A stretch of DNA of 52,656 bases from Nonomuraea turcica (GTDB taxonomy: Bacteria; Actinomycetota; Actinomycetes; Streptosporangiales; Streptosporangiaceae): contig NZ_JAUZQF010000048.1 of NCBI RefSeq assembly GCF_030718205.1, forward strand, positions 1 to 52,656. The letters are read 5' to 3'. Below, piece after piece: positions 34,228 to 43,291 of the stretch (positions within the stretch are counted from its first letter, which is position 1; each line of letters opens with the position of its first letter). A program made the position numbers and the translations under genes. The notes beneath the pieces were generated by a model. That model made no database searches. It saw nothing but the letters and a program-made list of their open reading frames with translations, and was not told the DNA's origin.

Positions 34228-35321
34228 GATGTTCCCTCGGCGAGGGCGTGGACGACAGCGGTTGTGAACTGCTCGGTGCTCGCTGTGCCGCCGACATCGG
34301 GTGTGGCGGTCCCCGTACGGAGGACGTGCTCGAAGGCGGACACGAGACTGGCCGCGGCGGCGGCTTCGCCGAGATGATCCAGCATCATGGATGCAGCCCA
34401 GAGGGTGCCGACCGGATTGGCGATGCCCATGCCGGCGATGTCGGGTGCCGATCCGTGCACCGGCTCGAACATCGACGGGTACGTCTTGGTGGGGTCGAGG
34501 TTGGCGCTGGGCGCCACTCCGATCGACCCGGCCAGGGCACCGGCGAGGTCGGAGAGGATGTCGCCGAACAGGTTGGAGGCGACAATGACGTCGACGCTCT
34601 CCGGCCGATGCACGAGGCGTGCGGCCAGGGCGTCGATGAGGACCTTCTCCAGCTTCACCCCGCTGCCGTCGACCGCCTCGGCCACCACCTCGTCCCAGAA
34701 CGGCATCGTGTGAATGATGCCGTTCGACTTCGTCGCCGAGATCAGCCGGCCCGAGCGTTGCCTGGCCAGGTCGGAGGCGAAGCGTGCGACCCGCTCGACG
34801 CCGGCCCGGGTGAACACCGCCTCCTGGACGGCGAACTCGCCGGGCCGACCGCGGTTGACCCGGCCGCCGACCTCGCTGTATTCGCCTTCGACGTTCTCGC
34901 GTACGACGATCAGATCGATCGGGGCGTTCGAGCGCAACGGGGAGCCGATTCCGGGCAGCGATCGGACCGGCCGGAGGTTGATGTACTGCACGAACTCCCG
35001 GCGGATGGGGATGAGCAGACCCCACAGGGTGATGTCATCGGGGATGTCCGGCGCTCCGACGGCGCCCAGCAGGATGGCGTCGGCGGAGGCCAGCTTTTCG
35101 AGGCCGTCGACGGGCATCATACGCCCGTGCTCTCGGTGGTGGTCGCACCCCCACGCGCGGTCGCGCCACTCGATGGTGAACCCGAAGGTCGTGGCCAGGT
35201 GGTCGACGCAGCGCACGGCGGCGGGGACGACCTCGGTGCCGATGCCGTCACCCGGGACGGCGTCGACGACGTAGCGCCGTGTCGTCCGGGTGCCGGTGTG
35301 TTCTGGGAGAGCCTTGGTCAC
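34224..35321 (-). CDS. Tartrate/D-malate-type decarboxylating dehydrogenase
   Basis: GTG 35321 overlaps the stop of the binding-protein gene by four bases; 365 residues. It belongs to the isocitrate/isopropylmalate dehydrogenase family: VPGDGIGTEVVPAAV, GAVGAPDIPDDITLWGLLIP, RENVEGEYSEVGGR, ATKSNGIIHTMPFWDEVV, ASNLFGDILSDL and PVHGSAPDIAGMGIANPVGT. WGLLIPIRREFVQYINLRPV and the EGEYSEVGGR form fit TtuC/tartrate dehydrogenase rather than LeuB, and no other leu gene is nearby. It oxidises and decarboxylates a 2-hydroxy diacid with NAD+. The substrate here is inferred. Confidence 0.8.
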   Translation of the reverse strand: MTKALPEHTGTRTTRRYVVDAVPGDGIGTEVVPAAVRCVDHLATTFGFTIEWRDRAWGCDHHREHGRMMPVDGLEKLASADAILLGAVGAPDIPDDITLWGLLIPIRREFVQYINLRPVRSLPGIGSPLRSNAPIDLIVVRENVEGEYSEVGGRVNRGRPGEFAVQEAVFTRAGVERVARFASDLARQRSGRLISATKSNGIIHTMPFWDEVVAEAVDGSGVKLEKVLIDALAARLVHRPESVDVIVASNLFGDILSDLAGALAGSIGVAPSANLDPTKTYPSMFEPVHGSAPDIAGMGIANPVGTLWAASMMLDHLGEAAAAASLVSAFEHVLRTGTATPDVGGTASTEQFTTAVVHALAEGTS

Positions 35322-36847
35322 GACAGCTTCGTGTCCTTCGTGAGCAGGGTTCGCTCCAGCGGGTCGGTCGGCAGGCCTTGGACGGTGTCCGCGACGCCCA
35401 TGGTGAGGCTCTCGTGGACGAGCGGGATGAAGGCCACGTCGGTGGCCAGCTGGGTGGCGATCTGACCGTAGAGGGCGTGGCGCTTGGTCGAGTCCGCCGT
35501 GCTCCCGGCCTCCTTGACGAGCGCGTCGACCTTCGAGTTGCAGTATCCGGCGAGGTTGAAGCTGCCCTTGCACGTTTCGTCCGAGCGCAGAACGCTGATG
35601 GGCTCGGGCAGGTCGATGAGGTGGTTGCGGGACAGCAAGGTTGCCTGGAAGTTGCCGCTCATGAGGTCGTCCTCGACCGAGGCGTAGTCCCCGGTGCGGA
35701 TCTTCACGGTTATGCCGGCCTCGGCCAGCTGCGCCTGGATCACCTGGGCGAGGTCGGCGAACTCGGGCCGGTCGGAGTAGGCGATGAGCTCGAAGCCGAG
35801 GGAGCCGGGGTCGATACCGGCCTCGGCCATGGCGGCCTTGGCGGCTGCGGCGCTTCCCTGCACAGGCTGCAGTCCGGCCGGCGTCCAGGGCTCGTCGGGA
35901 GTGAACGGCCCGGCCGCCGCGGTGGCGGTGCCCTCGTAGACCGACTTGACGATGGCGTCGAGCCCGATGGCCTTCTGGATCGCGCGGCGCGCCTCGACGT
36001 TGTCGAAAGGGGCTTTGCGGGTGTTGAGGTACAGGCCGGTGGTGCGGGGCAGCGCAACCTGCTGCAGGGTGATGTTGTTGTCGCCCTTCAGGGTGGTAAG
36101 GGTGGTGACGGGGAGGTTGGCGGCCACCGAGACCTCACCGGCACGCAGCTGGGTGGCGCGGGTGGAGCCGCTCTCGGCGTAGCGGATTTCGGCGCTGTCG
36201 AGGGCGACGTCCCCGCCCCAGTAGTCGCCGTTGGCGGTGAGCGACAGTGACTGGCCGGTTCCGATGTTGGTGATCTTGAACGGTCCGGTGCAGGTGCCGA
36301 CCGGGTTCGTGGTGGTGCCGGAGAAGGCCTCAGGGGCGAGGATCCCGGTATTGGGGACGCTGACCCGTAGCGGCAGGAAAAGGTCCTCCTCGGGCGTGTC
36401 GATCCGTACGGTCCGGTCGTCGACGGCGGTGACCGCGGAGATGACGCTGGGGGCGAAGCTGCGTGGCGGCGCCGTGGCCTTCAGCAGCCGGTTGAGATCG
36501 TCGGCAACGACCTTGGCGGTGAGCGCGGTGCCGTTCTGGAACTTGGTCTCACGGATGGTGAACGTCCAGGACTTGGGTGCCGTCTGCTTCCATTCCGTCG
36601 CCAGGGCGGGCTGAGGCTGGTTGTTCTTGTCCACGGCCACCAACGTCTCCAGGCAGCCGGCGCGGGTGAGGGTGAAGGCGTCGTCGGTCTCCAGGGCGTA
36701 CCCGGAGTCGGGCGCCCAGAGGTCGGCGATGATCAGCTTGGAGCTGGCGTTCGCGGTGGCGTCGGGACTCCCGGAGTCGAACGAGCAGCCGGCGAGCACG
36801 ACAAGGGCTGTCGACATGCCGGCGAGGGTTTTCAAGGTGCGTGCCAT
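35318..36847 (-). CDS. ABC transporter substrate-binding lipoprotein (peptide/nickel/opine family 5)
   Basis: ATG 36847 follows AGAAGGA; 509 residues. A lipoprotein signal ends LVVLAGC with Cys21 as lipid site. The mature protein has family-5 features: ALATEWKQTAPKSWTFTIRE, KFQNGTALTAKVVADDLNRL, NPVGTCTGPFKI, APFDNVEARRAIQKAIGLDA and late DLMSGNFQATLLSRNHLI. Family 5 members bind peptides, nickel complexes, opines and chelators. It is encoded after the aldehyde dehydrogenase with a 122-base gap that may hold an internal promoter. It should feed the permease and ATPase pair encoded in this operon. Confidence 0.9.
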   Translation of the reverse strand: MARTLKTLAGMSTALVVLAGCSFDSGSPDATANASSKLIIADLWAPDSGYALETDDAFTLTRAGCLETLVAVDKNNQPQPALATEWKQTAPKSWTFTIRETKFQNGTALTAKVVADDLNRLLKATAPPRSFAPSVISAVTAVDDRTVRIDTPEEDLFLPLRVSVPNTGILAPEAFSGTTTNPVGTCTGPFKITNIGTGQSLSLTANGDYWGGDVALDSAEIRYAESGSTRATQLRAGEVSVAANLPVTTLTTLKGDNNITLQQVALPRTTGLYLNTRKAPFDNVEARRAIQKAIGLDAIVKSVYEGTATAAAGPFTPDEPWTPAGLQPVQGSAAAAKAAMAEAGIDPGSLGFELIAYSDRPEFADLAQVIQAQLAEAGITVKIRTGDYASVEDDLMSGNFQATLLSRNHLIDLPEPISVLRSDETCKGSFNLAGYCNSKVDALVKEAGSTADSTKRHALYGQIATQLATDVAFIPLVHESLTMGVADTVQGLPTDPLERTLLTKDTKLS

Positions 36848-36969
36848 GCTGGTGTTCCTTCTGAACGTCGTTGGGGGGAGCAAGGGAAATGGGCACCACG
36901 ACATGACCGGTTGACGTACGTTTGTCCCGGTCGGATGGGCAGCGGATGAGTAGTTGCCGGTGAGGGAGC

Positions 36970-38475
36970 TCAGCTGATGGACGTCAGCCGGGCTGCAATG
37001 ACCTTGGGTGCGGTCATCGCCACGACGGCGCTGGTGACGCCTTCCCGGCCGATGCCGCTGCGGTGAAAACCGCCGAACGGCATGGCGTCGATCCGGAAGT
37101 CGGACGTGTCGTTGATCATTACTGCGCCGGCCCGCAGACGGCGGGCCGTGCGCAGGGCTGTGGTGGTGTCGCGGGTGAAAACCCCGGCCTGCAGGCCAGT
37201 GGCGGCGCGGTTGGCCTGGTGCACGGCGTCGTCGAGTCCAGCCACGGGCAGCACGCTGACCACGGGGCCGAAGATTTCATCGGTGACGATGGGATCGTCA
37301 GGGGCGAGGTCGGTGAGGATGGTCGGCTGGTACGTGGCATCCTGACGGACCGCTCCCGCGCGTACGACCGCACCGCGGGCGACGGCCTCCTCGACCCGGT
37401 GCTCCACGCGGCGCGCGGCTGCCTCGTCGATCAGCGGCCCGACATCGGTGGTCTCGTCATGTTTGCTGCCGACACTCAGGTGAGCGGTCGTATGGATCAA
37501 GTGGCTGAGCAGTTCGTCGTAGTGCTGAGCGACCACGTAGACGCGCTGCACCGATAGGCAGTTCTGTCCCGCGCACCCGAACGCCCCTTCAGCTATGGCC
37601 TGCGCGGCCGCCATCAGGTCCACGCCGTGGTCGACGATGACGGCGTTGGATCCGCCCAGCTCCATCAGCAGTGTTCGGGCGCCGGCCAGGCGGGCGACCT
37701 CGTCAGCGGTGCGGACCCCACCGGTGAAGGAGACGACGTCGACGCCGGGGTGCGACACCAGCTCCCGCCCGGCGGTCGGGCCGCCTGGTAGCACGGCGAT
37801 CCGGTCGCCGGGAACGCCTGCCTCCAGGAGCAGCTCGGCAAGGGCGAGTGCGGACAGCGGCGTTGCCTCGTGCGGCTTGACCGCGATGACGTTGCCGGAC
37901 AGCAGCGCCGGGCCGACCTTGTGCGCCACGAGGTTCAGGGGGTCGTTGAACGGGGTGATGGCGGCGACGACCCCGAGCGGTTCCCTGCTGCTCCACCCGA
38001 GCCGGTCCGCGCCACGGGAGGTGTCCTCGAACGGCACGCTGGTGCCCTGCAGGGCGTGTCCCGCTCCGGCGGACAGCTGTAGGGTCTCCGCCGCTCGGGC
38101 CACCTCCCGGCGGGCATCCCTGATCGTCTTGCATCCCTCGGAGCTCACGATGGCGGTGAACCGTCCGGCCTCCTGCCTCAGGAGTTCGGCGGCGCGGTGC
38201 AGGGTCTCCCGGCGTTGCCACAGCGGCCAGTCGGCCCGGTCGGCGGCGGTGATGGTCCGAAAGGTGTCCACAAGCGCGTCGACGGCCGTGCGTACTTCTG
38301 CAGAGGTGCTGTCGGCGACCTCGCCGAGGAAAGCGCCGGTTTCGGGGTCGATGACGGCGGTGTGCCGTTCCGTTTCCTGCCAGCGTCCGCCGGCGAACGC
38401 CTTACCGGGTGGAGTCCAGCGGGTGGCGGCGGGCGGCCCGCCCGCTGCGGCGGTGCGTGCGGTCATAAGGCTCAT
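36970..38475 (-). CDS. NAD(P)-dependent aldehyde dehydrogenase
   Basis: ATG 38475 overlaps the preceding ATPase stop (ATGA); 501 residues. ALDH motifs are intact: AITPFNDPLNLVAHKVGPAL (Asn for the oxyanion), VKPHEATPLSALALAELLLE, FTGGVRTADEVARL, general base in LLMELGGSN, nucleophile Cys306 in GCAGQNCLSVQ, DEIFGPVVSVLP and the PFGGFHRSGIGREG end. It probably oxidises the aldehyde made by the amine oxidase of the same unit. The N-terminal 25 residues are Ala/Pro-rich. Confidence 0.9.
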   Translation of the reverse strand: MSLMTARTAAAGGPPAATRWTPPGKAFAGGRWQETERHTAVIDPETGAFLGEVADSTSAEVRTAVDALVDTFRTITAADRADWPLWQRRETLHRAAELLRQEAGRFTAIVSSEGCKTIRDARREVARAAETLQLSAGAGHALQGTSVPFEDTSRGADRLGWSSREPLGVVAAITPFNDPLNLVAHKVGPALLSGNVIAVKPHEATPLSALALAELLLEAGVPGDRIAVLPGGPTAGRELVSHPGVDVVSFTGGVRTADEVARLAGARTLLMELGGSNAVIVDHGVDLMAAAQAIAEGAFGCAGQNCLSVQRVYVVAQHYDELLSHLIHTTAHLSVGSKHDETTDVGPLIDEAAARRVEHRVEEAVARGAVVRAGAVRQDATYQPTILTDLAPDDPIVTDEIFGPVVSVLPVAGLDDAVHQANRAATGLQAGVFTRDTTTALRTARRLRAGAVMINDTSDFRIDAMPFGGFHRSGIGREGVTSAVVAMTAPKVIAARLTSIS

Positions 38476-39488
38476 GCGGGGATCTCCTCAACGACCAGGC
38501 GGCTTCTGCTCTCCGCGGAGCGGTGACAGCGGACGTGGTGGCCGTTTCCGGCGTCGACGAGGTCGGGTTGCACGGTGCGGCAATGGTCGGTGGCCAGCGG
38601 ACAGCGGGTGTTGAAGCGGCAGCCGGGAGGCGGGGAGACGGGGCTGGGTGGTTCGCCCTTCAGCTGGTCCGGCGCGCCGGCGTCGATGCGGTGCCCCTGA
38701 CTGGAATGCAACAGTGCCAGGGTGTAGGGATGCAGGGCGCCCGTGAAGATGTCGTCGTGCGTGGCCATCTCCACGATCTGCCCGAGGTAGAGAACCGCCA
38801 CCCGGTCGGCGAGAAACTTGACCACCCTCAGGTCGTGGGAGATGAACAGCATGCTCAGCCCCCGTGAGCGACGCAGATCGACCAGCAGGTTCAGGATGGT
38901 CGCCTGCACCGAGGCGTCCAGGGCTGACACGGGCTCGTCGCAGACGAGCAGCTTGGGTTCCAGCAGGAGGGCTCTGGCGATGACCACCCGCTGCAGTTGC
39001 CCTCCGGAGCAGTCGCCCGGCCGGCGCTCCAGGAAGCTGTGGTCCAGCCCGACCTCCGTCAGCGCGGTGGCGACCCGCCGCAGGCGTTCCTGCGGCGTGC
39101 CGATGTGGTGTTGCTGCAGTGGGGCGAGCAGTGATTCCTGCAGCGTCATCCGCGGGTCCAGCGCGGAGTGCGGGTCCTGGAAGACCAGCTGCGCCGACCT
39201 GCGCAGCTGACGCAGTTGGGCGCCGCGCAGTTTGCCGACCCTCAGTCCATCGACGTCGATCAGTCCGGAGTCGGCTGGTACGAGGCCGAGCAGGAGCCGA
39301 GCCAGAGTGCTCTTGCCTGAGCCGGACTCACCGACCAGCCCCAGTACCTCCCCCGCATGGATGCGCAGGGACACGTCGTCGACGGAGTGCACGTGCAGCC
39401 GACGCCCGAACCCGTTCCGAGACAAGGGATAGTGCTTGGTCACGTGGTCGATGACAGCGATGTCGGAGTTCTGCGGAGCGTCGTTCAT
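38472..39488 (-). CDS. Oligopeptide-type ABC transporter ATP-binding protein (DppF-like)
   Basis: ATG 39488 overlaps the previous stop by four bases; 338 residues. Walker A GESGSGKSTLARLL, Q-loop VFQDPHSALDPRM, signature CSGGQLQRV, Walker B LLVCDEPVSALD and H-loop SHDL are intact. The C-terminal oligo_HPY segment HPYTLALLHSS followed by a Cys-rich PPPGCRFNTRCPLATDHC motif is typical of DppF/OppF. It pairs with the DppD-like protein to energise uptake of the operon's substrate. Confidence 0.93.
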   Translation of the reverse strand: MNDAPQNSDIAVIDHVTKHYPLSRNGFGRRLHVHSVDDVSLRIHAGEVLGLVGESGSGKSTLARLLLGLVPADSGLIDVDGLRVGKLRGAQLRQLRRSAQLVFQDPHSALDPRMTLQESLLAPLQQHHIGTPQERLRRVATALTEVGLDHSFLERRPGDCSGGQLQRVVIARALLLEPKLLVCDEPVSALDASVQATILNLLVDLRRSRGLSMLFISHDLRVVKFLADRVAVLYLGQIVEMATHDDIFTGALHPYTLALLHSSQGHRIDAGAPDQLKGEPPSPVSPPPGCRFNTRCPLATDHCRTVQPDLVDAGNGHHVRCHRSAESRSRLVVEEIPA

Positions 39489-40489
39489 GCCGGCACCTGT
39501 CGTCGGGGCTCGATGGTGACCCAGCATCGTGAATTGCGACGGGTGCCGCAGCCGGCGAGATCGGGTTCCTCGCTGTCACAGTGGGTGCCCAGTTCCCCGT
39601 CGCCGGCCGCAACGGCGCAGCGTGGGCGGAAGCGGCAGCCGTGACTGACGGCGCGTGCCGAGGCGGCGTTGCCGGGGATGGTGTGCAGATGGCCGGTGTC
39701 GTCGGTCTGCAGGGTGGAGCAGCGCAACAACGCCTGGGTATAAGGGTGCTCGGCGGCGGTGATGACCTCGGCGGCCGGTCCGTCCTCGACGATGCGGCCC
39801 GCGTACATGACGGCGATGCGGTCGGCGATGGAGGCGACGGTGGTGACGTCGTGGGAGATGAACAGGACCGACATTCCGGTCTCGACCTGCATGGCGGCGA
39901 TCAGCCGCAGGATCTGCGCTTCGACGGTGACGTCAAGGGCGGTGGTGGGTTCGTCGGCGATGAGGACGTCCGGGTGGGCGGCCAGCGCCATGGCGATCAT
40001 GACGCGCTGAGCCATGCCGCCGGACATCTGGTGTGGATGGTCACCGGCCCGGCGGTCGGGATCGGGGATCCCGACCGCGGCGAGCAACTCCACGGCCCGG
40101 CGGCGGGCGGCCTGTCGGCTCATGCCGAGATGCCGGCGCAGCGGCTCGGCGACCTGGCTGCCGACCGTCGCCGTCGGGTCGAGCATGCGCTTGGGCTGCT
40201 GGTAGAGCATGGAGATACGTCGGCCGCGAACGCCATCCAACGCCCGTGAGGAGGCGGCGAGCAGGTCCACGTCGCCCAGCCGCAGGCCCTCGGCGTGCAT
40301 GTGCAACCCGGCCGGCAGCATGCGCAGCACCGAGTGGGCGGTCATGCTCTTGCCTGACCCTGATTCACCGACCACGGCCAGCACCTCGCCGGGATCGAGG
40401 GTCAGGCTGATGCGGTCGAGGATGGGTGAGGCCTGTCCGGGCCGCCCAGCGTGAACGGTCAGGTCACGGACCTCCAGGCGCGCGCTCAT
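39485..40489 (-). CDS. Oligopeptide-type ABC transporter ATP-binding protein (DppD-like)
   Basis: ATG 40489 overlaps the GntR stop (ATGA) and has GGGAG upstream; 334 residues. Motifs: Walker A GESGSGKSMTAHSV, Q-loop LYQQPKRMLDP (QQP rather than QEP), signature MSGGMAQRV, Walker B VLIADEPTTALD, H-loop SHDV, then HPYTQALLRC and a CRFRPRCAVA cysteine motif. It is the partner ATPase of the DppF-like protein. Confidence 0.93.
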   Translation of the reverse strand: MSARLEVRDLTVHAGRPGQASPILDRISLTLDPGEVLAVVGESGSGKSMTAHSVLRMLPAGLHMHAEGLRLGDVDLLAASSRALDGVRGRRISMLYQQPKRMLDPTATVGSQVAEPLRRHLGMSRQAARRRAVELLAAVGIPDPDRRAGDHPHQMSGGMAQRVMIAMALAAHPDVLIADEPTTALDVTVEAQILRLIAAMQVETGMSVLFISHDVTTVASIADRIAVMYAGRIVEDGPAAEVITAAEHPYTQALLRCSTLQTDDTGHLHTIPGNAASARAVSHGCRFRPRCAVAAGDGELGTHCDSEEPDLAGCGTRRNSRCWVTIEPRRQVPA

Positions 40490-41289
40490 GGTTGCTCCCG
40501 GGGGTGTGGTGGGGCTGCTTGGTCGTCGCCGTGGCGGTAGCCGTCGGCATGTTCATGAAACGCCGACGGATCTTGGTGGCGATGCGAGTGAGGGTGAAGG
40601 CGGTGCTTGAGCGGTTGGTCCGATGACGTCGGCTGGAGCTCGCCGACCTCGGCGAAGTGACGGTCCAGAAGTGCCTTGGCGGCGACTCTGTCACCGCTGG
40701 CGATGACGTGCAGCAGTTGCTCGTGCTCGGCCGGTAGCACGGAACGATCGCTGTAGCTGTCGACGATCATCCGGAAACACAGCTGCATCTCGTTGGCGAT
40801 GAGTCCGTACAGCCGATCCAGCCGGGTGCTGCCGGCGGCACTGACCAGCCGGCGATGAAAGGCGAGGTCCAGGGCGGCCAGCGCGCTCTCGTCCGCGCGG
40901 CCGACGGCGTCCTTCATACGCGCGACGATCATCTCGAGGTCGGCGACCAGGCCCGCGGAAACCCCTCGGGCGGTGACCCGGCGCAGCGCCTCCCGCTCGA
41001 TCGCTTGGCGGGCGACGAAGATGTCCTCCAGGTCCTCTCTGGTCAAGGTGGGGACGAAGACCCCTTGGCGGGGGTAGCTGACCAGCAGGCCTTCCTGCAC
41101 CAGACGCTGCATCGCCTCGCGCAACGGGCCGCGAGAGACCTCGAAGTACGCCGCGAGCTCGACTTCGTTCATTTGGGTTCCCGGCGGGAACTCCCCGCCG
41201 AGGATGCGGTCGCGCAACAGCCCGGTGACCACCTCCGTCAGCGTCCGCTTCGAGGTCCTGCCCGCCGGGGCCGGGGTCTGAGGGCTCAT
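40486..41289 (-). CDS. GntR-family (FCD) regulator with histidine-rich C-terminal tail
   Basis: ATG 41289 follows GGAGAAG; 267 residues. An N-terminal winged helix (LTEVVTGLLRDRILGGEFPP, then VSRGPLREAMQRLVQEGLLV) precedes an FCD ligand domain with helices and metal-type histidines (LAFHRRLVSAAGS, LPAEHEQLLHVI, ALLDRHFAEV). Residues 228-267 are an extra hydrophilic tail with nine histidines (KHRLHPHSHRHQ, FHEHADGYRH). FCD regulators bind TTGT-N2-ACAA-type sites, and three lie in the divergent promoter at 45.4-45.6 kb. The gene lies inside the operon it probably controls, giving feedback. The tail may sense or buffer metal; that is an inference. Confidence 0.85.
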   Translation of the reverse strand: MSPQTPAPAGRTSKRTLTEVVTGLLRDRILGGEFPPGTQMNEVELAAYFEVSRGPLREAMQRLVQEGLLVSYPRQGVFVPTLTREDLEDIFVARQAIEREALRRVTARGVSAGLVADLEMIVARMKDAVGRADESALAALDLAFHRRLVSAAGSTRLDRLYGLIANEMQLCFRMIVDSYSDRSVLPAEHEQLLHVIASGDRVAAKALLDRHFAEVGELQPTSSDQPLKHRLHPHSHRHQDPSAFHEHADGYRHGDDQAAPPHPREQP

Positions 41290-41402
41290 GAGTGTGCTTC
41301 TCCGGGTTTGTGTTCCGTTCTCACCGATCACGCCCTTTAGTCGCAGGAGCGGGTGAGCATTTCCAGTCTGACCGCCGCGCGGGTGCAGCGGTGCTCCGCA
41401 GG

Positions 41403-42323
41403 TCACGAGGCCCGGCCTGTACGGGCTCGGTGTGTCTCCAGACCACGACCGGCGAGTGTGACACTGAGAGCGGCTATGAAGATCGCGGCACCGGGTGCCA
41501 GGACCAGTAGCGGCGAGCGGTCGAGATAGGGAATGGCCTCGGACAACATCGACCCCCAGTCGGAGAACGGCGGCTGGACGCCGAGTCCCAGGAAGGACAG
41601 GGCGCCGACGGTGATGAGCTTGTGGCCGAAACGCACTGCCGCGTGGGCTAGCAACGGGGGCAGGGCGTTGGGAAGCAGGTGGCGGCGGATGATGAACCAC
41701 CCCGAGCAGCCCAGAGCCTGAGCCGCTTCGATGAAGTCACGGCCGTTGATTTCGAGCGCGACGCCGCGGGCCAGCCGGCAGAACGGTGTCCACCCGCCGA
41801 TGGTCAGGGCGAGCAGCAGCGTCAGGTCACCGGTGCCGAGGACCGCGACGAGGAAGAGCGCGACCACCATCTCGGGGAAGGCGAGCAGGATGTCGGTGAC
41901 GCGCATGACGACGGTGTCCAGCCAGCCACCTCGTCGCGCGACGACGAACCCCACGAAAGTGCCGGTGACGGCGCAGATCACCAGCGTGACCGAGGCGACG
42001 GCCAGAGAGAACCGGCCCCCGTCCAGCAGCCTGCTGAGCACGTCACGGCCCAGGTGGTCGGTGCCCAGCAGGTGAGCCGCGGAGCTGCCTTCCAGGCGCG
42101 CGACGAGGTCCTGCTGAGCAGGCGGATAGGGCGCCAGCCACGGTGCGAGCAGCAGGAGCGTGGCGATCACCCCGAACAGGATGGATCCTGCCAGCAATGC
42201 CGGCGGCCACTTTGCGCGCCGGCGGCGAGCCGGGGCGGCGGCGGTCTCGACCGGTGCCGGCGGAGGCGCGGCGCCGGGTTCGTCGCGGCGGGCGTCGTCT
42301 CCGAAGACGTCAAGCACGGACAC
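41403..42323 (-). CDS. ABC transporter permease (DppC-like)
   Basis: GTG 42323 overlaps the DppB-like gene's end by 14 bases and has GCGAGGAC upstream; 306 residues. After a Pro/Ala-rich cytoplasmic head come six membrane helices, the HLLGTDHLGRDVLSRLLDGG motif of DppC-type permeases and the EAA loop (EAAQALGCSGWFIIRRHLLP). It forms the translocation pore with the next upstream gene product. Confidence 0.9.
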   Translation of the reverse strand: MSVLDVFGDDARRDEPGAAPPPAPVETAAAPARRRRAKWPPALLAGSILFGVIATLLLLAPWLAPYPPAQQDLVARLEGSSAAHLLGTDHLGRDVLSRLLDGGRFSLAVASVTLVICAVTGTFVGFVVARRGGWLDTVVMRVTDILLAFPEMVVALFLVAVLGTGDLTLLLALTIGGWTPFCRLARGVALEINGRDFIEAAQALGCSGWFIIRRHLLPNALPPLLAHAAVRFGHKLITVGALSFLGLGVQPPFSDWGSMLSEAIPYLDRSPLLVLAPGAAIFIAALSVTLAGRGLETHRARTGRAS

Positions 42324-43254
42324 GGCTTGTCCTCGCGTTCGGGTTGATGGCGGTGTAAAGGACATCGGTGAGGGTGGTGATGAGCACGGCCAGGCCGACG
42401 ACCGCCACGACCCCACCCTGGATGAGTGGGACGTCGTTGTTGATGACCGCGTCGTACATCAGCCGCCCGACCCCGGGCACAGCGAAGATCACCTCGACGA
42501 CGACCGACCCGCCGAGCAGGCCGGCCAGCCAGACCGCGAACAGGGTCAGGACCGGCAGGACGGAATTGCGCAGCCCGTGACGCAGCATGGTCTGGGCGAA
42601 GCTCAGCCCGCGACCGCGGGCGGCGGTGATGTAGGGCGCCTCGAGTACCTCGATCATCGACGCGCGAGCGACCTGGGTGAAGTAACTCATCGGCCGCAGC
42701 GCCACGGTCAGGCAGGGAAGCACCATTGACTCCACCCCATGCCAGCCGGAGGAGGGCAGGGCGTCGAGCTCCAGGGCGAACACCAGAACCAGGACCGGGC
42801 CGAGCCAGTACTCCGGTACGGCCACGAATGCCTGCGTGATGCCGGTGATCGCCCCGTCGAGCATCGTTCCACGCCGTACGGCGCAGACGGCTCCCAGAGG
42901 GAGCGCCACCAATAGGGCGAGTAGGAGGGCGATGACGGCGATCGAGGCGGTGACCGACAACGCCCGCATCAGCTGAGGGAGAACCTCCGTGCCGTTGGTG
43001 AACGACCGGCCGAGATCACCCTGGAGCGCTGAGCCCAGCCAGGACAGGTACTGCTGGAGCAGCGGACGGTCCAGTCCGTACTCGACCCGGAGGCGGGCCA
43101 GCGACTCCGGGTCTTGGACCAGGTCGCCCACCCGGGCCCGCAGGATCCGCGCGGCCGGGTCCCCGGGCGTGACGTAGGGGATGAGGAACACCAGGAAAGA
43201 GGCGACCAGCAGGGTCGTCACGAGGACGGCGAACCGTCTCAGCACGTACAACAC
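42310..43254 (-). CDS. ABC transporter permease (DppB-like)
   Basis: GTG 43254 has GGAGG upstream; 314 residues. DppB hallmarks: N-terminal helix VLRRFAVLVTTLLVASFLVF, then TPGDPAARI, the LRVEYGLDRPLLQQYLSWLG block, and the EAA loop ITAARGRGLSFAQTMLRHGL. Six membrane helices are visible. It pairs with the DppC-like permease; with the two ATPases and the lipoprotein the importer is complete. Confidence 0.92.
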   Translation of the reverse strand: MLYVLRRFAVLVTTLLVASFLVFLIPYVTPGDPAARILRARVGDLVQDPESLARLRVEYGLDRPLLQQYLSWLGSALQGDLGRSFTNGTEVLPQLMRALSVTASIAVIALLLALLVALPLGAVCAVRRGTMLDGAITGITQAFVAVPEYWLGPVLVLVFALELDALPSSGWHGVESMVLPCLTVALRPMSYFTQVARASMIEVLEAPYITAARGRGLSFAQTMLRHGLRNSVLPVLTLFAVWLAGLLGGSVVVEVIFAVPGVGRLMYDAVINNDVPLIQGGVVAVVGLAVLITTLTDVLYTAINPNARTSRVRA

Positions 43255-43291
43255 TCGGGAACCTCCGGGTCGTCACACGTTCGCGGATCGA

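Noticed and set aside
34224..35321. 3-isopropylmalate dehydrogenase (leuB)
   Set aside because: Motifs around WGLLIPIRREF and EGEYSEVGGR fit the tartrate/D-malate branch and no leucine genes are nearby; the gene is in a catabolic operon.
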